Source of the DNA: Pontiella agarivorans
GTDB taxonomy: Bacteria > Verrucomicrobiota > Kiritimatiellia > Kiritimatiellales > Pontiellaceae
Reading direction: 5' to 3'
Assembly (NCBI RefSeq): GCF_034531395.1
Contig: NZ_JARVCO010000012.1
Location: forward strand, 868,001 to 932,000
Length of the DNA stretch: 64,000 nucleotides
This document shows positions 10,037 through 18,637 of this stretch, one piece after another. Under the pieces are notes generated by a model. That model was given only the letters and a program-made list of their open reading frames with translations, made no database searches and had not been told where the DNA came from. Position 1 is the first letter of the stretch. Every line of letters begins with the position of its first letter. The position numbers and the translations under genes are program-made.

Positions 10037-10118
10037 TCAAATTGGAGATCGGAGACAAGAGCGAATTTAAGGAGACGCTGATTAAATTGGCGAATAGAGG
10101 TTTGATAGAGGTTCCGGC

Positions 10119-11669
10119 ATGAAACTTGATCGAATAAAACAGGGATTGTTGATGGTGTCGGGGGCCTTGCTGTTAGGGACTTCTCAGGCGGCAGAACAAC
10201 CGAATGTGGTTATCATTTACGGGGACGATGTCGGATACGGTGATGTTGGCGCATATGGGTCGAGACTTATCCCCACGCCAAATATTGACCGGTTGGCTGC
10301 AGAGGGACTGCGCTTTACGGATGGACACAGTTCGGCGGCCACCTGCTCGCCTTCGCGGTATTCTATGCTAACCGGTGTGCATGCTTTCAGGGACGGAGTT
10401 TCAATTCTCGGACCAACGGCCGGACTCTCCGTTTCAACCTTGGATCTGACGCTGCCGAAGCTGTTTCGGCAGGCGGGGTACCGCACGGGCATCGTGGGCA
10501 AGTGGCACCTGGGACTTGGTGAGAATGAAGGTTCGCTGGATTGGAACGGGGCCGTGAAGCCGGGGCCGTTGGAAGTCGGGTTTGATTCATCGTTTCTGTT
10601 GCCGATTACGAATGACCGGGTGCCATGCGTTTATGTGAAGAATCATTATGTAGTGAATTTAAATCCGAATGATCCGCTGGTGGTGAGTCGAAGCCTGAAG
10701 GAAATTCGGAAGGTTAAAGGGAGTACGCAATATCCGGACGGGCGGTCTAATCCTGAAGCAATGAATGTTCTGAAAACTGAATTCCGACATAACGACACGG
10801 TCATTCACGGCATTGGACGGAACGGATACATGGCTGGAGGAAAATCGGCTCTGTGGGATGATGAGACCATGGGCGATGTCTTGGTTGAAAAGGCGCAGGC
10901 CTTTCTGTGGGAAAAATCGGACAAGCCGTTCTTTCTGTTTTTCTCCACGCATGACATTCACACACCGCGCATGCCAGCCAAACGCTTCTGCGGGACAACG
11001 ACGTTGAGCGCACGAGGCGATGCGATGGTTCAGTTTGATTGGGCGACGGGACAGATTATGAAAACGCTGGCGGACATGGGGGTTGCGGATGACACGATTG
11101 TCATTTTTTCGAGTGATAACGGCCCTGTTTACCAGGATGCATACGTTGACGGTTCTAAGCACCGGGATGAAATCGGTGAGGTGGATCGCGGACACGATGC
11201 ATCGGGAATATGGAGAAACGGGAAATATTCGATATACGAGGGTGGCACCCGGGTTCCGTTGATCATCCGCTGGCCGGGTCGGATTCAACCGGGCGTTTCA
11301 GATGCATTGGTTAATCAGATTGATTTCATAGCTTCGTTTGCTTCGCTGTTGAAAATCGATTTAGCGGAGGGAGTAGCACGCGACAGCCGCAATACATTGG
11401 ATGCCTTCCTTGGTAAATCAGAGCAGGGTCTGCCTTTTATGATTGAAGAGGCTATGCGCGATGGGCGTGCGCTACGGATTGGCGACTGGAAATTCATTGC
11501 CGCTAAACAGACAAAGGCGGGGGCATTCATACCGGCGGAACTTTATGACCTGAATTGCGATCCAGGCGAGCTGAATAATCTCATGGATGAGTATCCGGAA
11601 AAAGCCGCAGCCATGGCAAAACGATTGAAAGAACTGATGGAAGGCAAGGGTGTAAGATATGCGGAATAA
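10119..11669 (+). CDS. Type I sulfatase (CSPSR motif)
   Basis: 516 aa, signal peptide to about residue 24 (TSQAAEQ). Motifs: NVVIIYGDDVGYGDVG, Cys76 in CSPSRYSMLTG (the classical formylglycine signature), GIVGKWHLG, HDIHTP and IFSSDNGPV. This is the most canonical of the four sulfatases. A GAGG element precedes the ATG. Its last 11 bases overlap the GH2 gene, so the two are likely translated together and act on the same glycan. Confidence 0.92.
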   Translation: MKLDRIKQGLLMVSGALLLGTSQAAEQPNVVIIYGDDVGYGDVGAYGSRLIPTPNIDRLAAEGLRFTDGHSSAATCSPSRYSMLTGVHAFRDGVSILGPTAGLSVSTLDLTLPKLFRQAGYRTGIVGKWHLGLGENEGSLDWNGAVKPGPLEVGFDSSFLLPITNDRVPCVYVKNHYVVNLNPNDPLVVSRSLKEIRKVKGSTQYPDGRSNPEAMNVLKTEFRHNDTVIHGIGRNGYMAGGKSALWDDETMGDVLVEKAQAFLWEKSDKPFFLFFSTHDIHTPRMPAKRFCGTTTLSARGDAMVQFDWATGQIMKTLADMGVADDTIVIFSSDNGPVYQDAYVDGSKHRDEIGEVDRGHDASGIWRNGKYSIYEGGTRVPLIIRWPGRIQPGVSDALVNQIDFIASFASLLKIDLAEGVARDSRNTLDAFLGKSEQGLPFMIEEAMRDGRALRIGDWKFIAAKQTKAGAFIPAELYDLNCDPGELNNLMDEYPEKAAAMAKRLKELMEGKGVRYAE

Positions 11670-14577
11670 AATGAAGTGGACGATATTGTTGAGCTTGGCC
11701 GGACTGCTTCTCAATGGGGGGGCAGCTAAGCCAGCGGATGTATTGAGTTCGGATAGTGGCGAGATCATTGAGCTTGCCGGTCACTGGGAATTGGCGCTTC
11801 AGCCAGACAAGGCTCTGGGAGACGCGCCTCGGCTTGCAGGCATAGCATTTGAGGACTTTTTGTGTCTGCCGGGAAGCCTCACCGAAAATAAAAAGGGTAT
11901 TCCGAATAATGACCGGACGGTAACGAAGCATTTGACGCGGGAATTTATGTTCGAGGGAACGGCGTGGTATCGTCGCTCGATCAGCATTCCAAAGGATTGG
12001 GATGGGAAGCGCGTGGTATTGCGCATCGAGCGTACGCGCAAAACCGCAGTCTGGATTGATGGGCAATTGGCTGGGGTTGATCCATCGCTGAGTACCGCAC
12101 ATGTGGTAGAACTGGGAAAATTGGAACCCGGTGAACATGAGCTGGTGGTTGCTGTGGATAACGTTAAGGACGGATCTCCGAGTGGTCGGTCGCACATGAA
12201 TGTTGAAGACACACAGACCAACTGGAATGGCATGCTCGGCAAGCTCCAGCTGGAAGCGACTCCGATGATCTGGATTGAACGTATTCGCTTTTTTCCAGAT
12301 ATTGGAAAACGTCAGGCCAGGGTTGAGTTGACGCTGAACAAACAGCTCGACGGTGCGCAGAGCGGAAAGATCCATATTGCCGCAGAAAGCTTTAACAGCG
12401 ATGCGAAGCATGTTCCAAAGACCGTAATGGTTCCCTTTGAGTTAAATGCAGAATCCGCGACGATAAAGGCTGTGATTAAGATGGGCGAGGGCATGCTGCT
12501 TTGGGATGAGTTTGATCCAGCACTGTACCGAGCGAATATTACGATGCAGTTGTCTGATGGGCAGGTACAGAAATTAAGCCGTACCTTCGGCATGCGTGAG
12601 TTCACACAGAACGGTTCTCAGTTTGTGATTAACGGCAAAACCACGTTCCTGCGCGGTACGCATGACGGCTGTGTTTTTCCTCTGACGGGGTATGCGCCGA
12701 TGGACGTGGTCGAGTGGGTGCGCGTGCTGAAAATCGCCAAGGAATATGGCATCAACCATTACCGATTTCACACGTGGTGTCCGCCGGAAGCCGCACTGGC
12801 CGCCGCAGACTTGGTGGGCATCTACATGCAGCCGGAGCTGCCATGCTGGGGCGTGCTTTGGGAGCAGGAACGAAACGTGAAGATCAAGGATGTGAATGCG
12901 GTAGCGTTCGGCTCCGAGAAAACGAAGACGGGGCGCAAGTTTGATCCGAGCATGGTGACCGAAGCCGAAGCGTTCTTCCATGAAGAGGGTGCGCGGATTC
13001 TGGATCAATACGGCGACTATGCCTCCTTTGTGATGCTGGGGCTCGGGAATGAATTAAAAGGCAATGTCGCGGTCATGCAGCGCTTGGTGGATGGCTATCG
13101 AAAATCCGATAACAACCGCCGCCTCTATACGCAGGGTTCCAATAATAATTTCCGCGATCCAAAGAAAGGTGCGACGGATGACTATTGGACGACGGTGCGG
13201 ACGTCTACCAAAACATGGGAAAACTATGACAATGTCACGCGTATGTCTTTTTCCATGGCTGATCAATTTGATGGCGGCCCGATCAATCATTTGCGCCCGT
13301 CCACCCGTGTGAATTTCAGTAAATCGCTGGCGGATACGGATGTCCCGGTCATCGGTCATGAAACAGGTCAGTATTGTTATTATCCCGATTACAATGAGAT
13401 TGAAAAATACACAGGAGTGACCAAACCTTGGAATTTGGAGGCGGGTCGTGAACTACTGAAAAAAAAGGGCATGTATGATCAATGGCCGGATTTTTTTGAA
13501 GCTGCAGGAAAGTGGGCCTCTATTCTCTACTGCGAGGACATGGAATCCGGTATTCGTACCCCCGGATTCGGCGGCTTTCAATTGCTTGATCTGCAGGACT
13601 TTCCAGGGCAGGGAACGGCACTCGTTGGTCCGCTGAATGCATTTATGGAATCGAAAGGAACCATTACGCCTGAAAAGTGGCGGGAGTTTTCCGCCCCCGT
13701 AACGCTTCTCGCAGAGTTTGATACTTTTACCCTGACCGCAGGAGAAACCTTTACAGCTGATCTAAAGGTGGCCAACTATGGACCGTCCGATATCTCAGGA
13801 ATGTTTAGTTGGAACATTCCATCATTTGGAAATGGCTCTTTTGTGATTGAGGCCGATCAAGGAGGAATCTCTGATGCAGGACAGATTAACGTTAAACTTC
13901 CAACCGTTGAAAAAGCATTGCAGACCACCATCGAACTGGAACTGAACGGCATTGTTAAATCTTACCCTCTCTGGATCTATCCGGCTCCCATGGCAATAAG
14001 CATTCCCGAAAACGTAACGGTAACCCGCAAGCTGGATGATCAGACGATCCATACCTTGGAAAAGGGCGGAAGGGTTCTGCTGGTTCCCGAACATGAAACG
14101 ATCAAGGATAACAGTGTCGGAGGACTGTTTATGACCGAATTTTGGTCGTACACGATGTTTTATACTATTGCAGTAAGGCAAGGCGTTGAGCCTTCGGCTG
14201 GAACGTTGGGGCTGCTGATCGATGAAAAACATCCGGCATTGGCCGGTTTCCCTACCGAGTTTCATAGCAACTGGCAATGGTGGGCACCGGTGAAAAATTC
14301 GCGCCCGATCATCTTAGACGATGCACCGGAAGGATATCGTCCATTTGTGCAAAGCATTGACAACATGTGGCGTTCACACAAACTCGGCACGCTGTTCGAG
14401 TTCAAGGTCGGCAACGGCCGCATCCTCGTCAGCGCCATCGATCTCCCAGCCATCCAGCAAACCGCCGAAGGTTGCGCACTATTTCAATCACTTCTGAACT
14501 ATAGTGCATCTGATGGTTTTAATCCTGAAATAAAAATTTCAGCAGACCTATTAAAAAGGATATTAGGAGTTAAATAG
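11659..14577 (+). CDS. Glycoside hydrolase family 2 protein, exported
   Basis: 972 aa; signal peptide about 1-22. An N-terminal jelly-roll domain (~30-200, WYRRSISIPKDWDGKRVVL) and an immunoglobulin-like domain precede a TIM barrel with GINHYRFHTWCPPEAA. The candidate acid/base is Glu465 in GLGNELKG and the candidate nucleophile is Glu568 in GHETGQY, matching the GH2 N-E and later E layout. The C-terminal ~300 residues are accessory beta domains. GH2 enzymes include beta-galactosidases and beta-glucuronidases; which applies is not visible. The start overlaps the sulfatase by 11 bp; a second ATG lies at 11671. Confidence 0.85.
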   Translation: MRNKMKWTILLSLAGLLLNGGAAKPADVLSSDSGEIIELAGHWELALQPDKALGDAPRLAGIAFEDFLCLPGSLTENKKGIPNNDRTVTKHLTREFMFEGTAWYRRSISIPKDWDGKRVVLRIERTRKTAVWIDGQLAGVDPSLSTAHVVELGKLEPGEHELVVAVDNVKDGSPSGRSHMNVEDTQTNWNGMLGKLQLEATPMIWIERIRFFPDIGKRQARVELTLNKQLDGAQSGKIHIAAESFNSDAKHVPKTVMVPFELNAESATIKAVIKMGEGMLLWDEFDPALYRANITMQLSDGQVQKLSRTFGMREFTQNGSQFVINGKTTFLRGTHDGCVFPLTGYAPMDVVEWVRVLKIAKEYGINHYRFHTWCPPEAALAAADLVGIYMQPELPCWGVLWEQERNVKIKDVNAVAFGSEKTKTGRKFDPSMVTEAEAFFHEEGARILDQYGDYASFVMLGLGNELKGNVAVMQRLVDGYRKSDNNRRLYTQGSNNNFRDPKKGATDDYWTTVRTSTKTWENYDNVTRMSFSMADQFDGGPINHLRPSTRVNFSKSLADTDVPVIGHETGQYCYYPDYNEIEKYTGVTKPWNLEAGRELLKKKGMYDQWPDFFEAAGKWASILYCEDMESGIRTPGFGGFQLLDLQDFPGQGTALVGPLNAFMESKGTITPEKWREFSAPVTLLAEFDTFTLTAGETFTADLKVANYGPSDISGMFSWNIPSFGNGSFVIEADQGGISDAGQINVKLPTVEKALQTTIELELNGIVKSYPLWIYPAPMAISIPENVTVTRKLDDQTIHTLEKGGRVLLVPEHETIKDNSVGGLFMTEFWSYTMFYTIAVRQGVEPSAGTLGLLIDEKHPALAGFPTEFHSNWQWWAPVKNSRPIILDDAPEGYRPFVQSIDNMWRSHKLGTLFEFKVGNGRILVSAIDLPAIQQTAEGCALFQSLLNYSASDGFNPEIKISADLLKRILGVK
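13817..13831. repeat. TTCCANNNNNTGGAA palindrome (centre TCATT)
   Basis: In the GH2 gene, coding for IPSFGN. The only copy whose first central base is not a purine, and the only exact copy in the sulfatase island. Confidence 0.7.
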
Positions 14578-14889
14578 CGGAAGAAGAGGAACCCTTCGCT
14601 CGTTTGGGGTTGTCATCCTTTGGTCTGCGCCAGCGATGGTAAGTTTCCGGTTGGACGATCAGCATTACATTAGAGATATTATGTTCAATCATTTTATCAA
14701 ACGGAACCATCCGTTGCGTGCACCCTATACCGATCTGCTCATATCCAAAAATGGAAAATTTAAGAGTAATGCCCTTCTGGCCAACAAACTCGGCTGAGCG
14801 GTCTAGTTCATGCTCCGGAGGGGAACTTTTAAGTCCGACCGTAAGATGATCCCAAAAGTCCAACTGGAGCGCCATAAAGCCAGCCCAAC
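14578..14889 (-). other. Unrecognised decayed reading frame after the GH2 gene
   Basis: No intact gene. An open frame on the minus strand (stop near 14570, open up to 14992) encodes a short stretch IVQPETYHRWRR that recalls the V-x-PET-x-x-RW segment of some integrase-type transposases. The resemblance is a dozen residues only, and the rest matches nothing I know. It is adjacent to other broken mobile-DNA genes. Confidence 0.25.
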
Positions 14890-15354
14890 TTAAGGTTGCC
14901 CAGCCAGTGGAACATCGATTCCTTGAAGGTAATTCCGGGACGGCGGGCAGTCCAGACCGCTTGAATGGGACTCTTCGGTTCCATGCGCACATTCGTGCCA
15001 GAGTGCCCCGTAAAATTCCTCCCGGGATTCAAACCACTCAGGGCAGGGCATGGATATGGTGTCCATCGATGGCGAATACGACGCCAGCGTCCGGCCATAG
15101 CCGATGTCGGGCATGTTTGTCAGAATCCGCTCGGCAATCTCCAGCGGTTCGTGTTCCCGTTGGGGAACCGCAACCTCGGGCACCTTGCCTTCGAGGCCCT
15201 AGCACTGCGCGGTATTGAATACGCGGTAGTAGCGAAGCATCGCATAGCCTTTCTGCTCGGGCCGTTCCTCCTGTTGGTCGGGTTCGACTATTTTCCTGAA
15301 CACGACGGGGCACGCATGCTCTCCCTTGCGCACCCGGCCACCGAGTTCCGATTC
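14890..15354 (-). pseudogene. ArdC-like antirestriction protein remnant
   Basis: On the minus strand the frame reads ELGGRVRKGE, CPVVFRKI, MLRYYRVFNTAQC, then a TAG stop (15199-15201), then GLEGKVPEVAVPQ, PDIGYGRTLASYSPSMDTI, PEWFESREEFYGALWHECAH. This is the order of ArdC/zincin-like antirestriction proteins carried on plasmids and integrative elements. GAG to TAG would explain the stop. The sequence loses similarity right after the zinc-binding HExxH region, so it is also cut at the 3' end, and the N-terminal DNA-binding half is missing. It abuts the truncated metallopeptidase on the other strand. Confidence 0.7.
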
Positions 15355-15855
15355 AAGCCGCCATCGGAAAAGCAGTATGTTTCCGGCGAGTCGTTTCGTT
15401 ATCTGGGGCGCACCTACAAGCTGCTGGTGCGGAAAGCCAAGGGCGAACCGCGTGTGTCGCTGCAGCACGGCACGTTGACGGTCTATAGCGCCTTCCCGCA
15501 AAACCGTCTGATTACCCGCAAGCTGCTGGATGCGTGGTATGCCCGAAAGACGGAGCGTGTATTCCGCGAGCGGCTCCATGTCTGCTTCGGGCTGTTCGAC
15601 TATGAAGAACTTCCAAGCCTTGGAATCCGTAAGCTGAAGAAGCGGTGGGGCAGCTATCTCGAAAAACCGCACCGCATCATCCTGAACCAGGACCTGATCC
15701 AGGCTTCCAAAGCGCAGATCGACTACGTCGTTATCCACGAGCTATGCCACGTGCGCCACAAACAACACAACCAGGCCTTCCGCACCCTTTTAGAATCCAA
15801 GCTCCCGCACTGGGAAAAGCTAAAAACCGAACTCGAACTCAAACTGTTGGCGTAG
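15316..15855 (+). pseudogene. YgjP/M48-type metallopeptidase, 5'-truncated
   Basis: The frame is open from 14965, but residues before about 15360 are the antisense of the ArdC remnant, so the true N-terminus is lost. From VSGESFRYLGRTYKLLVRKA onward it matches the DUF45/YgjP family, with the zinc motif in VIHELCHVRHKQHN and the family tail AFRTLLESKLPHWEKLK. A product of 179 aa could start at the ATG at 15316, but the N-terminal beta region of the family would be missing. Such genes often sit beside type I restriction genes. It may still be expressed; function doubtful. Confidence 0.65.
15611..15625. repeat. TTCCANNNNNTGGAA palindrome (centre AGCCT)
   Basis: In the truncated metallopeptidase, coding for LPSLGI. 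Confidence 0.75.
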
Positions 15856-15863
15856 GGGGTGGG

Positions 15864-15983
15864 ATGAGTAATCGAACAGATACCGAAATATTACTACGAA
15901 AAAGGGCTCGAGAGTCCGATATTTATCCGAATATTGACGCGGCAGAGTTTAATATTGGGGCTTACCTTCCGGGAGGACGGTGA
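15864..15983 (+). CDS. Short unrecognised ORF
   Basis: 39 aa from an ATG eight bases after the metallopeptidase stop, beginning MSNRTDTEILLRKRARESD. There is no clear ribosome-binding site, since the upstream bases are the end of the preceding frame. It could be the N-terminal stub of a larger gene lost by deletion. I recognise no family. Confidence 0.25.
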   Translation: MSNRTDTEILLRKRARESDIYPNIDAAEFNIGAYLPGGR

Positions 15984-16589
15984 TCGAAATGTGTATGTCC
16001 ACGTTTATCCACGAAAGGAATGGAAGCACAAGGCGACGTGATACTGGTGAATTTGTACCGGTCATATCAACTCCTCCCTGATTTGCTCCCAGTTCTCTCC
16101 TGTCATCCCCTTGAGCTTCTCTTTGATCTACGCGGTATCTCTTGGACTTTATCAAAACCGGAAGCCGTAATTCCTGAATTAAGTGCCTGTATGCGGATAA
16201 GATGAGATTCCAATTCTAGTACATAATAAATGTGAATCCACAGTTCGAGTATGTGATAAGTAAACCTTACTTTATTCGCTGACATTGAAGGCGGAAATTA
16301 ATGTGAAACTTGATACTTATTTGGTACTTAAATTGAGGTTTTGAAGTAAGAACTGTTTGGATCTGTTGTTGACAATTTATTAGTCCTTATTCCTCACAAT
16401 TACACTGAAAATAGGGGTTTTGTTGGTGTTTTAAGAGCACCAGGCAGGAGAGTGGGTGACCCCGAGCTCTCACTGCCTGGTGAGGAGGAGATGTGCCAGA
16501 GTATATAGCAGTCCGCATGCCAGGTTGGATTGGGTATCAGAAAGAACTTTGTTTTGCGGCGTTCGCTGTTAGACTTCCGCGCTTTTGAG
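15984..16589. other. Intergenic stretch with decayed frames and one hairpin
   Basis: No convincing intact gene in 600 bp. On the minus strand at 16062-16203 a frame broken by a shift ends in EKLKGMTGENWEQ, which reads like the C-terminus of a former protein. The part from 16200 to 16430 is A+T-rich compared with the flanks and holds no ORF. The only strong structure is the hairpin at 16438-16482. Confidence 0.5.
16438..16482. other. Long near-perfect inverted repeat (hairpin)
   Basis: CACCAGGCAGGAGAG at 16438-16452 pairs with CTCTCACTGCCTGGTG at 16467-16482, with one extra T in the right arm, and encloses a 14-nt G/C-rich loop. No T run follows, so a plain intrinsic terminator is unlikely. 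It could be an element end, a recombination site or a structured RNA. Confidence 0.6.
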
Positions 16590-17111
16590 ATGGGAAATAT
16601 TATGGCAGGAACAATTGGAGCGATTTGGGGCATATTCGGGCTGAGTATTATTCTGGGGCGCGGGCTCTTCAGTATTTGGCCGTTTGTGGACGAAATTATC
16701 GGGACGCGATTCAGTGCGGTCGAATGGATCGGTCTGGCGGTGAGTCTGGTGTTCATGGGCTATGCTGAAGGCTATAAAGGGTTTCATCTTAAATTTTCAC
16801 CACGGGTCGCCGCGCGGGCGCTGTATCTGAAAAACAACCCGACGCTGATTCGTATTCTTTTTGCCCCGCTGTTCTGTATGGGTTTTTTCCATGCCACGAA
16901 AAAACGGAAAATTGTGGCTTACAGCATCACGACGATGGTGATTGTGCTGATTTTGTCGGTTCGTTATCTGGCGCAGCCCTGGCGCGGTATTGTGGATGCA
17001 GGGGTGCTTTTCGGTCTCGGTTGGGGGTTGCTCTCCGTCTGGATGTTCTGCTTCCGGGCCTTTTTCGGTAAAGAGGACTATACGGCCTCGCCGGAAACTC
17101 CGGATTGCTGA
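16590..17111 (+). CDS. Hypothetical membrane protein
   Basis: 173 aa from the ATG at 16590. A second ATG at 16602 has GGGAA 5 nt upstream and is equally plausible. Hydrophobic segments at residues ~6-28, ~42-60, ~95-110, ~115-135 and ~142-165 suggest four or five membrane spans, with a basic loop (KNNPTLIRILF, HATKKRK) on the likely cytoplasmic side. No family recognised. It is followed by a 200-bp gap before the helicase gene. Confidence 0.6.
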   Translation: MGNIMAGTIGAIWGIFGLSIILGRGLFSIWPFVDEIIGTRFSAVEWIGLAVSLVFMGYAEGYKGFHLKFSPRVAARALYLKNNPTLIRILFAPLFCMGFFHATKKRKIVAYSITTMVIVLILSVRYLAQPWRGIVDAGVLFGLGWGLLSVWMFCFRAFFGKEDYTASPETPDC

Positions 17112-17329
17112 GCTTGACTTGGCTGGGTTGAACCTATAGAACCCCCACCACTTTCGGACGGTCAAGTGGACCGCTCCTTTTTTCTTCACTCCACCGGCGG
17201 CGAGTTTTGAAATTATTTTTATTCGCCGGTTAGGAGCCACATTGTGGCAGTTCAGTTTGTTCCTTCGTCCTTCCTCGATTGAGGGCGGATCGATGAACGG
17301 TTGATGATTGCTACGTGGAAAAAAACTAT

Positions 17330-18637
17330 ATGAAGAAAGAAAACGACCTTCAGGGCATTTTCGGAGAATTACTTCCAGAGATTGGAAAAGCAGTAACCGA
17401 AGCGGGCTATCAAACCCCCTCACCGATTCAGGAGCAGGCGATTCCGTATCTGCTGCAGGGCCGCGATATGATCGGCTGTGCCCAGACGGGGACCGGAAAA
17501 ACAGCGGCCTTTACGCTGCCGATTCTCCAGTATCTTGTGAAAAAGAATAAACGACCGGTTTCCAAACGGCCGGAAGTGCTGATTCTTGCCCCGACGCGCG
17601 AGCTCGCGGCGCAGATCGGCGACAGCGTGAAGAAATACGGTAAACATACCAAAATTTCGCACACCGTGATTTTCGGCGGCGTTGGCCAGCATCCGCAGGT
17701 GAAAACCATTCGCCGCGGGGTGAACATTCTGGTGGCAACACCGGGGCGGTTGAACGATTTGGTGGGGCAGGGGCTGCTCGATCTGGGCGGCGTTGAAATC
17801 TTTGTGCTCGACGAAGCCGATCGTATGCTCGATATGGGTTTTATTCACGATATTAAAAAAGTGATTAAAGAGCTGCCGAAGAAACGGCAGTCACTCTTTT
17901 TCTCGGCCACAATGGAACCGAAGGTCAAGCAGCTCGCGGAGTCGCTCGTGAGTCATCCGGCGCAGGTGGCGATTGAGCCTGAAAAGCCGGCGGTGGAGCG
18001 GATTACCCAGAAAGTCATGTTTGTTAAAAAAGAGCATAAGGACGATCTGATCCTTCAGCTGATGGCCAGTAAAAAGCTGGATAAAGTCATCATTTTCACG
18101 CAGATGAAGCATGTGGCCAATAAAGTGGCACGAAAGCTCGAAGGTGTGGGTGTTTCAGCGGCGGCCATTCACGGCAATAAGAGTCAGGGCGCGCGTACGC
18201 AGGCGCTGGCCGATTTCAAGTCGGGCAAATGCCGTGCACTGGTGGCCACGGATATTGCGGCGCGCGGGATTGATGTGAAGGAAATTTCGCACGTCATCAA
18301 CTATGATATGCCGGTGGAGCCGGAAACCTATGTGCACCGGATCGGCCGCACGGCCCGTGCCGGAGCCGAGGGCGATTCTATTTCGATGTGCTGCGCGCCG
18401 GAACGGGATTATCTGCGGGCCATTGAAAAACTGATCGGATTTGAAATTCCGCGCGATTTGACCCACAGTTGGCATTCCGAAAAGGCCATGAATGCAACGG
18501 GCGCTGACGCCAAACCGGGACCGAAAGTCCGGCAGCAGCGTGGCAAGCCGAGGGTCAGTTCCGACGGCCGGTTGAAGAGTGGTAGAAAAGGGGGCCGCCC
18601 GTCGCGGATTAAAAGCCGCAGGTCTAAACATGGTTGA
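17330..18637 (+). CDS. DEAD-box ATP-dependent RNA helicase (RhlE-like)
   Basis: 435 aa. The ATG at 17330 is preferred over a GTG at 17315 because GGAA precedes it. Helicase motifs appear in order: Q motif (PSPIQEQAIP), Walker A AQTGTGKT, PTREL, TPGR, DEAD with VLDEADRMLDMGF, SAT, ATDIAARGID and HRIGRTAR. The C-terminal ~50 residues are rich in Arg, Lys and Gly, a usual RNA-binding tail in the RhlE group. Role: unwinding of structured RNA in ribosome assembly or decay. Its stop overlaps the start of the S1-domain gene, so the two RNA-binding proteins are co-translated. Confidence 0.93.
   Translation: MKKENDLQGIFGELLPEIGKAVTEAGYQTPSPIQEQAIPYLLQGRDMIGCAQTGTGKTAAFTLPILQYLVKKNKRPVSKRPEVLILAPTRELAAQIGDSVKKYGKHTKISHTVIFGGVGQHPQVKTIRRGVNILVATPGRLNDLVGQGLLDLGGVEIFVLDEADRMLDMGFIHDIKKVIKELPKKRQSLFFSATMEPKVKQLAESLVSHPAQVAIEPEKPAVERITQKVMFVKKEHKDDLILQLMASKKLDKVIIFTQMKHVANKVARKLEGVGVSAAAIHGNKSQGARTQALADFKSGKCRALVATDIAARGIDVKEISHVINYDMPVEPETYVHRIGRTARAGAEGDSISMCCAPERDYLRAIEKLIGFEIPRDLTHSWHSEKAMNATGADAKPGPKVRQQRGKPRVSSDGRLKSGRKGGRPSRIKSRRSKHG
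17373..17387. repeat. TTCCANNNNNTGGAA palindrome (centre GAGAT)
   Basis: In the DEAD-box helicase, coding for LPEIGK. Confidence 0.75.

Noticed and set aside
14570-14992. Integrase or transposase gene on the minus strand
   Set aside because: Only IVQPETYHRWRR resembles an integrase segment; no DDE residues, no terminal repeats and no start. Kept as an unrecognised fragment.
14965-15315. N-terminal 117 residues of the plus-strand metallopeptidase ORF
   Set aside because: They are the antisense of the ArdC-like remnant, not peptidase sequence.
16369-16406. Promoter with TTGACA at 16369
   Set aside because: No -10-like hexamer at 16-18 bp; the nearest candidates are 20 or 26 bp away.
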